A DNA stretch of 42,500 nt from positions 1-42,500 of the forward strand of contig JAFDZM010000043.1 in assembly GCA_018266915.1 (NCBI GenBank), in the 5' to 3' direction. The notes under the pieces were generated by a model. It had not been told where the DNA came from and did not search any database. It saw nothing but the letters and a program-made list of their open reading frames with translations. A program made the position numbers and the translations under genes. The DNA is from Bacteroidota bacterium. GTDB lineage: Bacteria > Bacteroidota > Bacteroidia > Sphingobacteriales > Sphingobacteriaceae. Shown here one piece after another: positions 1 to 7,300 of the stretch (the first letter of the stretch is position 1; each line of letters starts with the position of its first letter).

Positions 1-50
1 GAAAAATGTATTTCAAATTAAATTTGGATATATGGCAAACCTAGAATACG

Positions 51-94
51 GAGCTTTGTATAAAGACGTTTATAAAATTCCCATATACAAGCTC
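51..94. repeat. Imperfect inverted repeat at left edge
   Basis: gagctttgtata at 51-62 faces tatacaagctc at 84-94, giving an 11-bp stem with one bulged base and a 21-nt loop. It lies beyond the 3' end of the transposase gene and just outside the composite REP unit. Apart from this hairpin and the REP unit, I see nothing in bases 1-214. It may be a fragment of another repeat or the hairpin of a gene cut by the window edge. Confidence 0.4.
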
Positions 95-131
95 TATAAT
101 GACGCACATTGCATAATGACAAATTGCAAAA

Positions 132-196
132 ACTCCGTAGGAGTACCCTGTTTATAGCCCCGATAAATAGAAGGAATGGGCTCCATAGGAGCCTCC
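132..196 (+). repeat. Composite REP-like palindromic unit, copy 1
   Basis: The unit has three parts: palindrome actccgtaggagt (132-144), the linker word cctgtttatag ending at 157, then after 21 nt a second palindrome ggctccataggagcc (179-193) followed by tcc. The same parts in the same order and spacing occur twice at 10335-10485. It starts 18 nt past the stop codon of the Y1-type transposase at 215-676, the arrangement expected of REP sequences beside a REP-associated tyrosine transposase. The link to that transposase is inference from position and architecture. Confidence 0.75.
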
Positions 197-214
197 TAAT
201 AACCGCCAGAAAGG

Positions 215-676
215 CTATTCCATAAAATCAAACAAAAATCGATCTTCAAATGATATCTGAAATTTTTCCAATAATTCAATATACTCTTCTTTGAATGTTC
301 TTTTCTGGTGATGTCTTTCCTGATTAAGAATATATTTCACAACGGCATCAATATGAGATTGTGAATAAGAAAAAACACCATACCCCTCCTGCCAATTAAA
401 TTTACCCTTTACCCACCCTTGATTATTGATAAACTCATTACTCTCAACTTTTATCTCTTTTACAAAATCGGATATCAGAACTGTTGGCTTGAAACCCACA
501 AATAAATGCGTGTGATCGGGCATGCAATTAATCGCCAGCATTTTGGCCTTCCTGTTTTGAACAAGTCCGGTAATATACTTATGTAGTTCTTCTTTATGCT
601 CTTTGGGGATGAGATTTTGCCGATGCTGAACAGCAAAAACAAATTGCAGATAGATTTGTGAAAAGGTATTAGGCAT
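215..676 (-). CDS. REP-associated / IS200-like tyrosine transposase (Y1 HUH)
   Basis: A 153-residue single-domain Y1 transposase of the IS200/IS605 TnpA superfamily, which cuts and rejoins single-stranded DNA through a 5'-phosphotyrosine. The HUH motif is His55-Thr-His57 in the segment MPDHTHLF. The catalytic tyrosine is Tyr115 in KYILNQ, with Gln119 four residues later, the spacing of Tyr127/Gln131 in the IS608 enzyme. No terminal inverted repeats and no tnpB lie nearby. A composite palindromic repeat sits 18 nt past the stop and two more are near 10.4 kb, so a housekeeping RAYT role is more likely than an autonomous IS. All key residues are present, so it is probably active. Confidence 0.85.
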   Translation of the reverse strand: MPNTFSQIYLQFVFAVQHRQNLIPKEHKEELHKYITGLVQNRKAKMLAINCMPDHTHLFVGFKPTVLISDFVKEIKVESNEFINNQGWVKGKFNWQEGYGVFSYSQSHIDAVVKYILNQERHHQKRTFKEEYIELLEKFQISFEDRFLFDFME

Positions 677-710
677 ATTATAAATAAATCATAAAACTTC
701 TGGTAGAAAA

Positions 711-1211
711 TTAATTATTAGCTGATTCTCTTAATTTCTTATTAGAGAAAAACATTTTCTTGATCTCTCTTAACTCATCTGAAGTTATAGTATTTTTTGG
801 CAGGTAGGAGTATTGAGAATTGCTGTACCAAATAAATATCCAATGTTTCGTTGAGGTAATCCTAATTACCATATTCCATTTTATTTGTGTAACCGATACG
901 CTGCTTTTTATCTCTATTCCGTTTTCATCTATTTCCCAAAATGATTTCTCCCCCGCATGTGGAGATGATTTATATCGATTTGCCGCCAAACCATAAGCCC
1001 TAAGTGGAACTATAAACATTATACCAACACATAACATTACTAAAAATATTGCTGCATTAGTTGGTATTTCACTGTATGTTAATGAAATAAGTATGGCGAC
1101 GAAACATATAATATATATGATTCTTAAAGTCCAAGAGTTAAATGAGATTCTCAGAGCAAGTCTCATATAGGTTTTATAATCAATTTGCTTTGAAAATGTA
1201 ATGGGAGTCAT
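711..1211 (-). CDS. YcxB-like membrane protein
   Basis: A 166-residue protein with two adjacent membrane segments (about residues 30-46 and 52-70) followed by a cytosolic domain with the YcxB pattern: FWEIDENGIEIKSS, then IKWNMVIRI, a strand ending in IWYSNSQ, LPKN and a final helix with EIKKMF. The function of this family is not established. An upstream ATG at 1235 would add eight residues, but a TAnnTTTG promoter box at 1238-1245 would place transcription start at about that codon, so the ATG at 1211 (MTPITFSKQ) is preferred. The promoter lies in the loop of an 11-bp perfect inverted repeat. Confidence 0.75.
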   Translation of the reverse strand: MTPITFSKQIDYKTYMRLALRISFNSWTLRIIYIICFVAILISLTYSEIPTNAAIFLVMLCVGIMFIVPLRAYGLAANRYKSSPHAGEKSFWEIDENGIEIKSSVSVTQIKWNMVIRITSTKHWIFIWYSNSQYSYLPKNTITSDELREIKKMFFSNKKLRESANN

Positions 1212-1218
1212 AATAAAT

Positions 1219-1257
1219 AAGGCTTTAAGATACATAGCAAATATACCTTAAAGCCTT
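1219..1257. promoter_or_regulatory. Inverted repeat enclosing a -7 box (1238-1245, minus strand)
   Basis: aaggctttaag (1219-1229) is perfectly complementary to cttaaagcctt (1247-1257) across a 17-nt loop. The loop holds TATATTTG on the minus strand (1238-1245), a full match to the Bacteroidota -7 consensus TAnnTTTG. No -33 element is clear. The palindrome could be an operator for the YcxB-like gene, a hairpin ending the nucleotidyltransferase transcript's neighbourhood, or both. Confidence 0.5.
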
Positions 1258-1283
1258 TAACTGAATGGCCTTATTAAAAATAT

Positions 1284-2186
1284 TTATGACCAAAGATTTG
1301 ACGGATAAACTCCGTCTGCGATCAATTTGGAAATGCTTGCCTGCACGATCGGCTTATCTTCCTTATAAGTAACACCGAACCATTTTGATGCAGTAGGGAT
1401 CACTTTGAATGATGCTGTGCCAGATTTGATCAGTTCGTCAGCAGCCAGCGGAATAAAGAATTCGGCTTTAGGATTGTTCTCATTTGCATCAACAAACCTT
1501 TTGAACATCGGCTCACTTTGTTTGAAGATAGCCGGAGTGAATCCCCAGAAGTTCATCGATACGCGGGTATCATTTGGCAGCGGATGCTCTCCGGTTGCAT
1601 CTTTATAGGCAACAGTACCGTCTTCTTTAAAATATACTTCGGTACGCTCGTTGATCTCAACCATGTTGCCGTTTCCATCAACTTTACAAACGCCACGGGA
1701 TACTGAACCATAATCAGACAACGTTTTATCGATCTGGTAACCCACCAATGAATATGTATCGTCAGCAGCTTCAGTAGTCAGGAATTTGGCCATTTTTTCA
1801 AACGCATCGCGGCCATAGTAGTCGTCCGCATTGATTACACAAAAAGGCTCATGAACCTGGTTGCGAGCTGCAAGTACCGCGTGCTGAGTGCCCCATGGTT
1901 TTGCTCTTTCAATCGTTTTGTCGATGCCGAAAGGTTTCAAGTCATAGCTTTGGAAAACATAGTCGGTTTCAACGCGACCTTTTAATTTTGGCTCGAAGAT
2001 GGCTTTAAAAGTATCGGCAAACTCTTCGCGGATAATGAAGCTGATCTTACCGAAACCAGCGTTGATCGCATCATAAATAGAGTAGTCGATAATTGTTTCA
2101 CCATTGGGACCGAAGCCGTCAACTTGTTTCATGCTTCCATAGCGGCTGGCCATACCTGCGGCCAGTATCAGTAGAGTGGGTTTCAT
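1284..2186 (-). CDS. Sugar-phosphate nucleotidyltransferase family protein
   Basis: A 300-residue GT-A-fold nucleotidyltransferase. The N-terminal nucleotide-binding signature is LAAGMASRYGSMKQ (residues 8-21), the family's LxxGxGxRx(6)K-type loop. A WGTQHA segment (98-103) and a metal-binding acidic pair Asp121-Asp122 in VINADDYYG follow. Such enzymes join an NTP and a sugar phosphate to give an NDP-sugar; the substrate cannot be told from sequence. The tail lacks the left-handed beta-helix acyltransferase of GlmU. It is transcribed alone from a near-consensus promoter at 2223-2254. Sugar-synthesis partners are not adjacent. Confidence 0.85.
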   Translation of the reverse strand: MKPTLLILAAGMASRYGSMKQVDGFGPNGETIIDYSIYDAINAGFGKISFIIREEFADTFKAIFEPKLKGRVETDYVFQSYDLKPFGIDKTIERAKPWGTQHAVLAARNQVHEPFCVINADDYYGRDAFEKMAKFLTTEAADDTYSLVGYQIDKTLSDYGSVSRGVCKVDGNGNMVEINERTEVYFKEDGTVAYKDATGEHPLPNDTRVSMNFWGFTPAIFKQSEPMFKRFVDANENNPKAEFFIPLAADELIKSGTASFKVIPTASKWFGVTYKEDKPIVQASISKLIADGVYPSNLWS

Positions 2187-2222
2187 ATTTGTTTATTAGG
2201 TACTGTTTTGAGCGTTTTGGTT

Positions 2223-2254
2223 CAATTATATCTCAAAAGACATTTATACTCAAA
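2223..2254 (-). promoter_or_regulatory. Promoter of the nucleotidyltransferase gene
   Basis: On the minus strand TTTG (2251-2254) is followed after exactly 20 nt by TATAATTG (2223-2230), one mismatch from TAnnTTTG. Spacing fits the Bacteroidota sigma-ABfr promoter. The expected start of transcription is near 2216, about 30 nt before the ATG. Confidence 0.65.
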
Positions 2255-2263
2255 TTGTTTTGG

Positions 2264-2321
2264 TAAAGTTTACTTTTCAAATGTAAACTTTAAATGTCAA
2301 TCATACAATTATTTGACATTT
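2264..2321. promoter_or_regulatory. Two tandem hairpins between M42 peptidase and nucleotidyltransferase genes
   Basis: taaagtttac (2264-2273) and gtaaacttta (2283-2292) form a perfect 10-bp stem with a 9-nt loop. Directly adjoining, aaatgtcaa (2292-2300) and ttgacattt (2313-2321) form a perfect 9-bp stem with a 12-nt loop that runs into the stop codon of the M42 gene. Neither is followed by a clean T run, so classic termination is uncertain. The first lies just upstream of the -33 box of the next promoter and could be an operator. Confidence 0.5.
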
Positions 2322-3432
2322 ATTTTATATACCTGAAATCCTGTCCGTCTTTTACATTCAGCAACACCTCGTATATCATGCGTATCACATTGTCCACATC
2401 TTCCTTATGGATCATCTCAACGGTAGTATGCATATAACGTAATGGCAAGGAGATCAATGCTGATGGCACCCCGTCATTTGAATAAGCAAATGCATCAGTG
2501 TCCGTACCTGTTGAGCGTGAAGACGCCTGGCGCTGGAATGGTATATCAGCTTTCAGTGCTGATTCGATCAGCAGCTTATTCACGTTATTCTGAACCGCTG
2601 GAGCATATGATATTACCGGACCTTTGCCACAAGCCAGATCGCCCTGGGTAATTTTGCTGATCATCGGGGTTTGGGTATCGTGGGTAACATCGGTCACAAT
2701 AGCCAGGTTAGGTTTGATATGATGGGCGATCATCTCTGCACCGCGTAAACCTATTTCCTCTTGTACTGCATTAACAATATACAGTCCGAACGGCAGCTTC
2801 TTCTTGTTCTCCTTCAGCAAACGGGCAACCTCGGCAATCATAAAACCACCGGCACGGTTATCCAATGCGCGACCAACATAATAGCGGTCGTTTAATATTA
2901 TGAACTCGTCCTCATAAGTAATCACACAACCTACGTGGATACCCAAATTTTCTACTTCTTCCTTAGTAGTGCAGCCGCAATCCAGGAAGATGTTTTTCAG
3001 CGTAGGCGCTTCTTCCTTTTCACCCGAACGGGTATGAATGGCAGGCCAGCCGAATACAGCTTTAACAACGCCCTTATCGGTATGAATATTTACGCGTTTT
3101 GATGGTGCTATCTGGTGATCTGAACCTCCGTTACGGATCACGTATATCAATCCGTCATTAGTGATATAGTTTACAAACCATGATATTTCATCAGCGTGGG
3201 CCTCGATTACTACCTTATATTTAGCTTTCGGGTTGATGATACCAACCGCGGTGCCGTAGTTATCTACATAATGTTCGTCGATATAAGGCTTAATATAATC
3301 GAGCCATAATTTCTGACCTTTTGCTTCAAAACCTGTTGGAGAAGGGTTATTGATATATTCTTCGAAAAAAGCCAGCGAGGATTTATTTACAACCTCTACA
3401 TGCTGCTTTTTTTCAGCTTTCTTTTTAGACAT
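2320..3432 (-). CDS. M42 family metallopeptidase (glutamyl aminopeptidase-like)
   Basis: A 370-residue cytosolic dinuclear metal aminopeptidase of family M42, which form large tetrahedral assemblies and trim peptides from the N-terminus. Ligands and catalytic residues are visible in order: His79 and Asp81 (EAHADEI), bridging Asp191 (RALDNRAGG), the Glu225-Glu226 pair (AVQEEIGLRG), Asp248 (VTDVTH) and His335 (RYMHTTVEM). All are intact. The first 15 residues are Lys-rich and absent from many relatives. A TAnnTTTG box at 3471-3478 lies 39 nt before the ATG. Confidence 0.9.
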   Translation of the reverse strand: MSKKKAEKKQHVEVVNKSSLAFFEEYINNPSPTGFEAKGQKLWLDYIKPYIDEHYVDNYGTAVGIINPKAKYKVVIEAHADEISWFVNYITNDGLIYVIRNGGSDHQIAPSKRVNIHTDKGVVKAVFGWPAIHTRSGEKEEAPTLKNIFLDCGCTTKEEVENLGIHVGCVITYEDEFIILNDRYYVGRALDNRAGGFMIAEVARLLKENKKKLPFGLYIVNAVQEEIGLRGAEMIAHHIKPNLAIVTDVTHDTQTPMISKITQGDLACGKGPVISYAPAVQNNVNKLLIESALKADIPFQRQASSRSTGTDTDAFAYSNDGVPSALISLPLRYMHTTVEMIHKEDVDNVIRMIYEVLLNVKDGQDFRYIK

Positions 3433-3470
3433 AAACTGATGATTTGGGACTGTTTTTTAATCGATATTGG

Positions 3471-3478
3471 CAAATATA
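3471..3478 (-). promoter_or_regulatory. -7 promoter box of the M42 peptidase gene
   Basis: Minus-strand TATATTTG is a full match to TAnnTTTG and lies 38 nt from the ATG. No TTTG is found 19-20 nt upstream, so this is a half-supported promoter. Confidence 0.45.
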
Positions 3479-3621
3479 GTAAAGCTTAAGATAATGACGT
3501 ATGTTAACAAATTTTAGCGGCATTATTGATTAATTGTTACTGCCTTAACATTCAGTTTATCTGCTCTATCTTACTTTGTCGTGAGTAAATTTTTTTCAAG
3601 ATTAGTTTAGTTGATTGAGGG

Positions 3622-3651
3622 CCAGCCCGCTAAACAGCGGGCTGGTTTTTT
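3622..3651 (+). terminator. Strong plus-strand intrinsic terminator with no gene before it
   Basis: ccagcccgc (3622-3630) pairs perfectly with gcgggctgg (3637-3645) around a 6-nt loop, followed by six T residues on the plus strand. On the minus strand the stem is followed by ccctcaatc, not a T run, so the orientation is plus. The stem overlaps the last codons of the minus-strand GNAT gene. No plus-strand gene ends here; see findings for a possible small RNA. Confidence 0.75.
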
Positions 3652-4055
3652 ATTTGCTTCTCCAATATCTCGTAATCAAAGCCATTTTTAGAGAAAAGCT
3701 TCCCGGTATGCGCATACCCGGCTTTTATATAGAAGCCGATAGCTGATACCCGCGCATTGCACCATATTACTGTACCGCCTTCTGATTCGGCAAATTCTTC
3801 AACCCGTTGTAATAGGGCATTTCCAATGCCCATTTTCTGATACTCCGGCAGTATAGCCAGTTTCCGGAACTGGAATGATTTATCAGTCTGAAACAAAGAG
3901 ATGATTCCAACAAGCTGATTATCTGTAAACGCACCAAAGTGGATACCATCCTGGTCTTCATCTAACTCCATTTCGTAGAGTTTACTGTCAGGGTATAGCA
4001 CCGCCTGACGTAAACGCCAGGTTAGTTCAGGACGGATTTGTTCTATTGAAATCAT
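3630..4055 (-). CDS. GNAT family N-acetyltransferase
   Basis: A 141-residue single-domain GCN5-related acetyltransferase. The acetyl-CoA pyrophosphate loop is Gln73-Lys-Met-Gly76-Ile-Gly78 (QxxGxG) after the strand FRKLAILPEY. The late segment ARVSAIGFYIKAGY (about 106-119) is the usual C-terminal part of the fold. The acceptor cannot be predicted. The last codons are built from the stem of a plus-strand terminator, so its C-terminal residues (NQPAV) follow from that hairpin. A word-repeat hairpin fills the gap to the carboxyltransferase gene downstream of it in genome order. Confidence 0.85.
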   Translation of the reverse strand: MISIEQIRPELTWRLRQAVLYPDSKLYEMELDEDQDGIHFGAFTDNQLVGIISLFQTDKSFQFRKLAILPEYQKMGIGNALLQRVEEFAESEGGTVIWCNARVSAIGFYIKAGYAHTGKLFSKNGFDYEILEKQIKNQPAV

Positions 4056-4056
4056 G

Positions 4057-4138
4057 AGCTTAAAGCTAAAAGCACAAAGCTAAAAGCTTTTTTGATTGCC
4101 TTCTAAGCTTTCTGCTTTGGTCTTTAAGCTTTCGGCTT
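4057..4138. repeat. Heptamer-word hairpin, AGNNNAA family (GNAT/carboxyltransferase gap)
   Basis: The gap between the GNAT start and the carboxyltransferase stop consists almost wholly of tandem heptamers of form AGNNNAA on the plus strand (4057-4092) and their complement (4105-4138). Examples are AGCTAAA, AGCACAA and, on the other arm read on the minus strand, AGACCAA and AGCAGAA. The arms can pair imperfectly. The same words occur at 22759-22810. Confidence 0.7.
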
Positions 4139-5678
4139 ACAAAGGAATATTTCCGTGTTTCTTCCTCGGATTATTCACCACTTTGTTTTCCAGCATTTTA
4201 AAGGCATGAATAAGCTTAATACGCGTCTCAGCCGGGTCGATCACCTCATCAATAAAACCACGCTCTGCAGCACGGTAAGGGTTGGCAAATATGTCTGAGT
4301 ATTTTTGCTCCATCTCCAGCCATTTGGCTTCTTTGTCATGCGCAGCATTGATCTCGCGTTTAAAGATGATTTCCGCCGCTCCTTTGGCGCCCATTACTGC
4401 AATCTCGGCCGTTGGCCAGGCGTAATTCATATCAGCGCCAATGTGTTTGGAATTCATCACATCATAAGCACCGCCATAAGCTTTGCGGGTGATAACGGTA
4501 ATGCGAGGTACGGTCGCCTCGCAGAAGGCATATAACAGTTTTGCACCATTAGTGATAATGGCGTTCCATTCCTGGTCAGTGCCGGGCAAAAAGCCGGGAA
4601 CATCTTCAAATACTAGCAGGGGAATATTAAAACTATCACAAAAACGCACAAAGCGCGCTCCTTTGGTTGATGAATGGATATCCAATACACCAGCCAAAAA
4701 TGCAGGCTGATTAGCAACTATACCGATGCTTCTGCCTGCCAGCCTCGCGAAACCAACGACAATGTTTTCTGCAAAGCCTTTATGCACTTCTAAAAACGAA
4801 TCTGCATCAATTACCTGGCTGATCACATCACGTATATCATAAGGCTGTGAAGGATTTTCTGGCATCAGGTCAGCAAGGCCTGGACGCGATTCATCTTTAC
4901 CTTCGTAAGCAGCTGAAGGAGCTTTTTCCTCGCAATTCTGAGGCATATAGCTCAGCAGCTTTTTAATATGCTGTATCGCATCGATCTCGTTGGCACAGGC
5001 AAAATGCGTCACGCCTGATTTGGTTGCATGCGTATCTGCCCCCCCTAACTCCTCTGACGTCACCACCTCATGGGTAACGGTCTTCACCACATTCGGCCCC
5101 GTTACGAACATATATGAGGTATTCTCCACCATTAGTATAAAATCCGTAATAGCCGGTGAATAAACTGCACCACCTGCGCACGGCCCCATAATAGCTGATA
5201 TCTGCGGCACTACGCCCGATGCCATGGTGTTGCGGTAAAATATATCTGCATACCCACCTAATGAAACCACGCCTTCCTGTATTCTCGCTCCGCCTGAGTC
5301 ATTCAAACCAACAACCGGCGCACCGTTCTTCATGGCCAAATCCATTATCTTGCAGATCTTCTCTGCATGGGTTTCCGAAAGTGAACCGCCAAAAACCGTA
5401 AAGTCTTGTGAGAAAACATAAACCAGTCGACCACTGATAGTACCATAGCCTGTTATTACTCCGTCTCCCGGATAAATCTCTTTCTCCATCCCAAAGTCGG
5501 TTGAGCGGTGGGTAACCAGCATCCCGATCTCCTGGAAGGAGCCTTCATCCAACAAAAAATGCAGTCGCTCACGTGCCGTTAATTTCCCTTTTTTATGCTG
5601 ACTCTCTATCCGTGCGTGACCGCCACCTAACTGGGCCTGTTCGCGTTTATGCTGTAGTACTTTAAGTTTTTTGTTCAC
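4137..5678 (-). CDS. Acyl-CoA carboxylase carboxyltransferase (propionyl/methylmalonyl-CoA type)
   Basis: A 513-residue biotin-dependent carboxyltransferase of the PccB/MmdA family, with tandem crotonase-like halves. It moves carboxyl from carboxybiotin to an acyl-CoA (or back, in a decarboxylase). Oxyanion segments are [12 protein letters not shown] and [12 protein letters not shown] in the N-half and [13 protein letters not shown] in the C-half. The N-terminus ([11 protein letters not shown]) is typical of the Bacteroidota propionyl-CoA group. The biotin carboxylase and carrier subunits are not in the window, so propionyl versus methylmalonyl substrate is undecided. Translation appears to start at GTG (5676-5678): the reading frame upstream is stopped before any ATG. 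Confidence 0.85.
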   Translation of the reverse strand: MNKKLKVLQHKREQAQLGGGHARIESQHKKGKLTARERLHFLLDEGSFQEIGMLVTHRSTDFGMEKEIYPGDGVITGYGTISGRLVYVFSQDFTVFGGSLSETHAEKICKIMDLAMKNGAPVVGLNDSGGARIQEGVVSLGGYADIFYRNTMASGVVPQISAIMGPCAGGAVYSPAITDFILMVENTSYMFVTGPNVVKTVTHEVVTSEELGGADTHATKSGVTHFACANEIDAIQHIKKLLSYMPQNCEEKAPSAAYEGKDESRPGLADLMPENPSQPYDIRDVISQVIDADSFLEVHKGFAENIVVGFARLAGRSIGIVANQPAFLAGVLDIHSSTKGARFVRFCDSFNIPLLVFEDVPGFLPGTDQEWNAIITNGAKLLYAFCEATVPRITVITRKAYGGAYDVMNSKHIGADMNYAWPTAEIAVMGAKGAAEIIFKREINAAHDKEAKWLEMEQKYSDIFANPYRAAERGFIDEVIDPAETRIKLIHAFKMLENKVVNNPRKKHGNIPL

Positions 5679-5747
5679 AATCCGGTTTATAATGCTACAA
5701 TGTAATTGCTAAAAATAGGATTAAATGCGCAATATACGCTCACCCAT

Positions 5748-5755
5748 CAAACATA
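5748..5755 (-). promoter_or_regulatory. -7 promoter box of the carboxyltransferase gene
   Basis: Minus-strand TATGTTTG matches TAnnTTTG fully and lies about 70 nt before the GTG start. A -33 element at the right distance is not evident. The gap 5679-5792 is divergent and must also hold the promoter of the plus-strand DUF1275 gene, for which only the weak box TAATTTTA is visible. Confidence 0.4.
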
Positions 5756-5792
5756 AATGCCCCGCTCTCGTTAATTTTACACCCATTAGTTT

Positions 5793-6533
5793 ATGCTGAG
5801 ACGATCAAAAGATAAGCGCACCCTCAAAGAAAACCTGATGCTGGCCTCATCCACAGCATTTGTAGCCGGCTCAACCAATGTGGCCGGCGTTATTGCATTT
5901 CTTGCCTTTACAACCAACATCACAGGCCATGTAGCCAACCTGGCGCGTCATGTGGCCGAAAATAACTGGCACGAGATGACCCTATTTTTCATTTGGCTGC
6001 TGCTATTCTTTATGGGCGCATTCATATCCAACTTCCTGATACGGTCAGCATCGGATAAAAGCTATTACTGGGCGCATTCACGACCAATCATAATCGAGAT
6101 CATTATCCTGCTATTCGTTGCTGTTTATGGCGATAAGTTTTATGGGGAATCATCAACCGAACGTGAGATTATCATTTGCGCTATCATATTTTCCATGGGG
6201 TTGCAGAATAGTATGGTTTCAACAGTATCCGGAGGGTTGATTAAATCTTCGCACTTAACCGGATTATTTACCGATCTTGGCGGCGATGTATCGGAATGGT
6301 TTCATACGATTGGCAAAAAGAGAGATATTGTAAAAAATCGCATATATGTACGGTTAACCATTCTGGCTTTCTATTTTTTAGGCGGATTAGCGGGCGGTTA
6401 CTTTTTCAATGCTTATGGATTCGTAATATTCTACTTTATCCCTGTGATTTTACTCACCATATTATATTACGATCTTTCAAGTGTTGCATTGCACAAACTA
6501 TTGCGCCTGTTTTCATCACCTGAAAAAGTATAA
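5793..6533 (+). CDS. DUF1275 (YoaK-type) membrane protein
   Basis: A 246-residue inner-membrane protein of the DUF1275/YoaK family, with about six membrane segments. Family signatures are AGSTNVAGVIAF with TNITGH near residues 26-50 and the inner repeat FSMGLQNSMVSTVSGGLIKSSHLTG around 133-160, followed by an acidic-to-basic cytosolic stretch. Function is unknown; transport is often assumed. It sits 38 bp upstream of the carbonic anhydrase gene on the same strand, and its stop codon is part of that gene's -7 box, so the two are close but can be transcribed separately. Confidence 0.85.
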   Translation: MLRRSKDKRTLKENLMLASSTAFVAGSTNVAGVIAFLAFTTNITGHVANLARHVAENNWHEMTLFFIWLLLFFMGAFISNFLIRSASDKSYYWAHSRPIIIEIIILLFVAVYGDKFYGESSTEREIIICAIIFSMGLQNSMVSTVSGGLIKSSHLTGLFTDLGGDVSEWFHTIGKKRDIVKNRIYVRLTILAFYFLGGLAGGYFFNAYGFVIFYFIPVILLTILYYDLSSVALHKLLRLFSSPEKV

Positions 6534-6538
6534 ATTTG
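6531..6538 (+). promoter_or_regulatory. -7 box of the carbonic anhydrase gene overlapping a stop codon
   Basis: TAAATTTG matches TAnnTTTG fully; its first three bases are the TAA stop of the preceding DUF1275 gene. It lies 33 nt before the anhydrase ATG. The -33 position is weak. Confidence 0.5.
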
Positions 6539-6571
6539 CACCCGAAATCAATACACTTTAAATATCAACCT

Positions 6572-7225
6572 ATGAGCACTAAAACCCACGACACCAGTCA
6601 TATCACTTACGAGAGCCTTCTTGAGGGTAACAAGAAATTTATTGACAACGCTTTAAAATCAGATCCGGAGTTTTTTGATAAACTGACAAGCCAGAACCCG
6701 CCTGTCCTTTGGATAGGCTGTGCCGACAGCCGCGTTCCGGCTAACCAGATCACCAATACCAACCCGGGTGAGATATTTGTGCACCGTAATATCGCCAACA
6801 TGGTGATCCACACGGATATGAACATGCTTTCGGTATTAGATTATGCTGTGAACGTGCTCCATGTAAAACACGTGATCGTAACGGGGCATTATGGCTGTGG
6901 CGGGGTACTTGCAGCCATGAGCAATAAAGAATTTGGATTGATCGACAACTGGCTGCGCCACATTAAAGATGTCTACCGTATTCACGCAAAGGAACTGGAT
7001 GCAATAAGCGATGAAAGCCAACGTGCAAGTCGCCTGGTAGAGTTGAATGTGGTGGAAAACGTTTACAATCTCTGCAAAACATCCATCGTACAAAATGCGT
7101 GGATGAACGGCCAGGAACTAAACGTTCATGGTTGGGTTTATAGCCTCGCCACCGGAAAGATAAATGATATGAAAGTAAGCACCAGCAATAATAATAAGCT
7201 GGATGATGTGTTTAAGTTCAAGTGA
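6572..7225 (+). CDS. Beta-class carbonic anhydrase
   Basis: A 217-residue beta-carbonic anhydrase interconverting CO2 and bicarbonate. Zinc ligands are Cys50 (WIGCADSR), His106 and Cys109 (TGHYGCGG), with the catalytic Asp52/Arg54 dyad intact. The ATG at 6572 (MSTKTHDT) is chosen over an in-frame TTG at 6536 because the TTG lies inside the -7 promoter box. Bicarbonate supply would suit the carboxylase encoded nearby on the other strand, but that link is only inference. The gene faces the dehydrogenase gene and a shared hairpin separates them. Confidence 0.93.
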   Translation: MSTKTHDTSHITYESLLEGNKKFIDNALKSDPEFFDKLTSQNPPVLWIGCADSRVPANQITNTNPGEIFVHRNIANMVIHTDMNMLSVLDYAVNVLHVKHVIVTGHYGCGGVLAAMSNKEFGLIDNWLRHIKDVYRIHAKELDAISDESQRASRLVELNVVENVYNLCKTSIVQNAWMNGQELNVHGWVYSLATGKINDMKVSTSNNNKLDDVFKFK

Positions 7226-7231
7226 AGATTA

Positions 7232-7295
7232 GAGTCAAGAGCCAAGACCTAAACATTCTTAATATCTTGGTTCTTGACTCTTGTTTCTTGGCTCT
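7232..7295. terminator. Heptamer-word hairpin, GANNCAA family, at convergent gene ends
   Basis: gagtcaagagccaaga (7232-7247) pairs with tcttggttcttgactc (7265-7280) with one G-T pair and a 17-nt loop; further words continue to about 7295. It fills the gap between two convergent genes, so a bidirectional terminator or end-protecting hairpin is likely. T-rich tracts are short. The same heptamer words occur at 14526-14597 and 38288-38313. Confidence 0.65.
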
Positions 7296-7300
7296 CTCCC

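Noticed and set aside
215..676. A complete autonomous IS200/IS605 insertion sequence
   Set aside because: No clear left and right IS ends and no tnpB; the REP-like units with kept spacing fit a REP-associated transposase better.
6536..6571. Longer carbonic anhydrase starting at TTG
   Set aside because: The TTG is inside the -7 promoter box and the extra twelve residues are not family-like.
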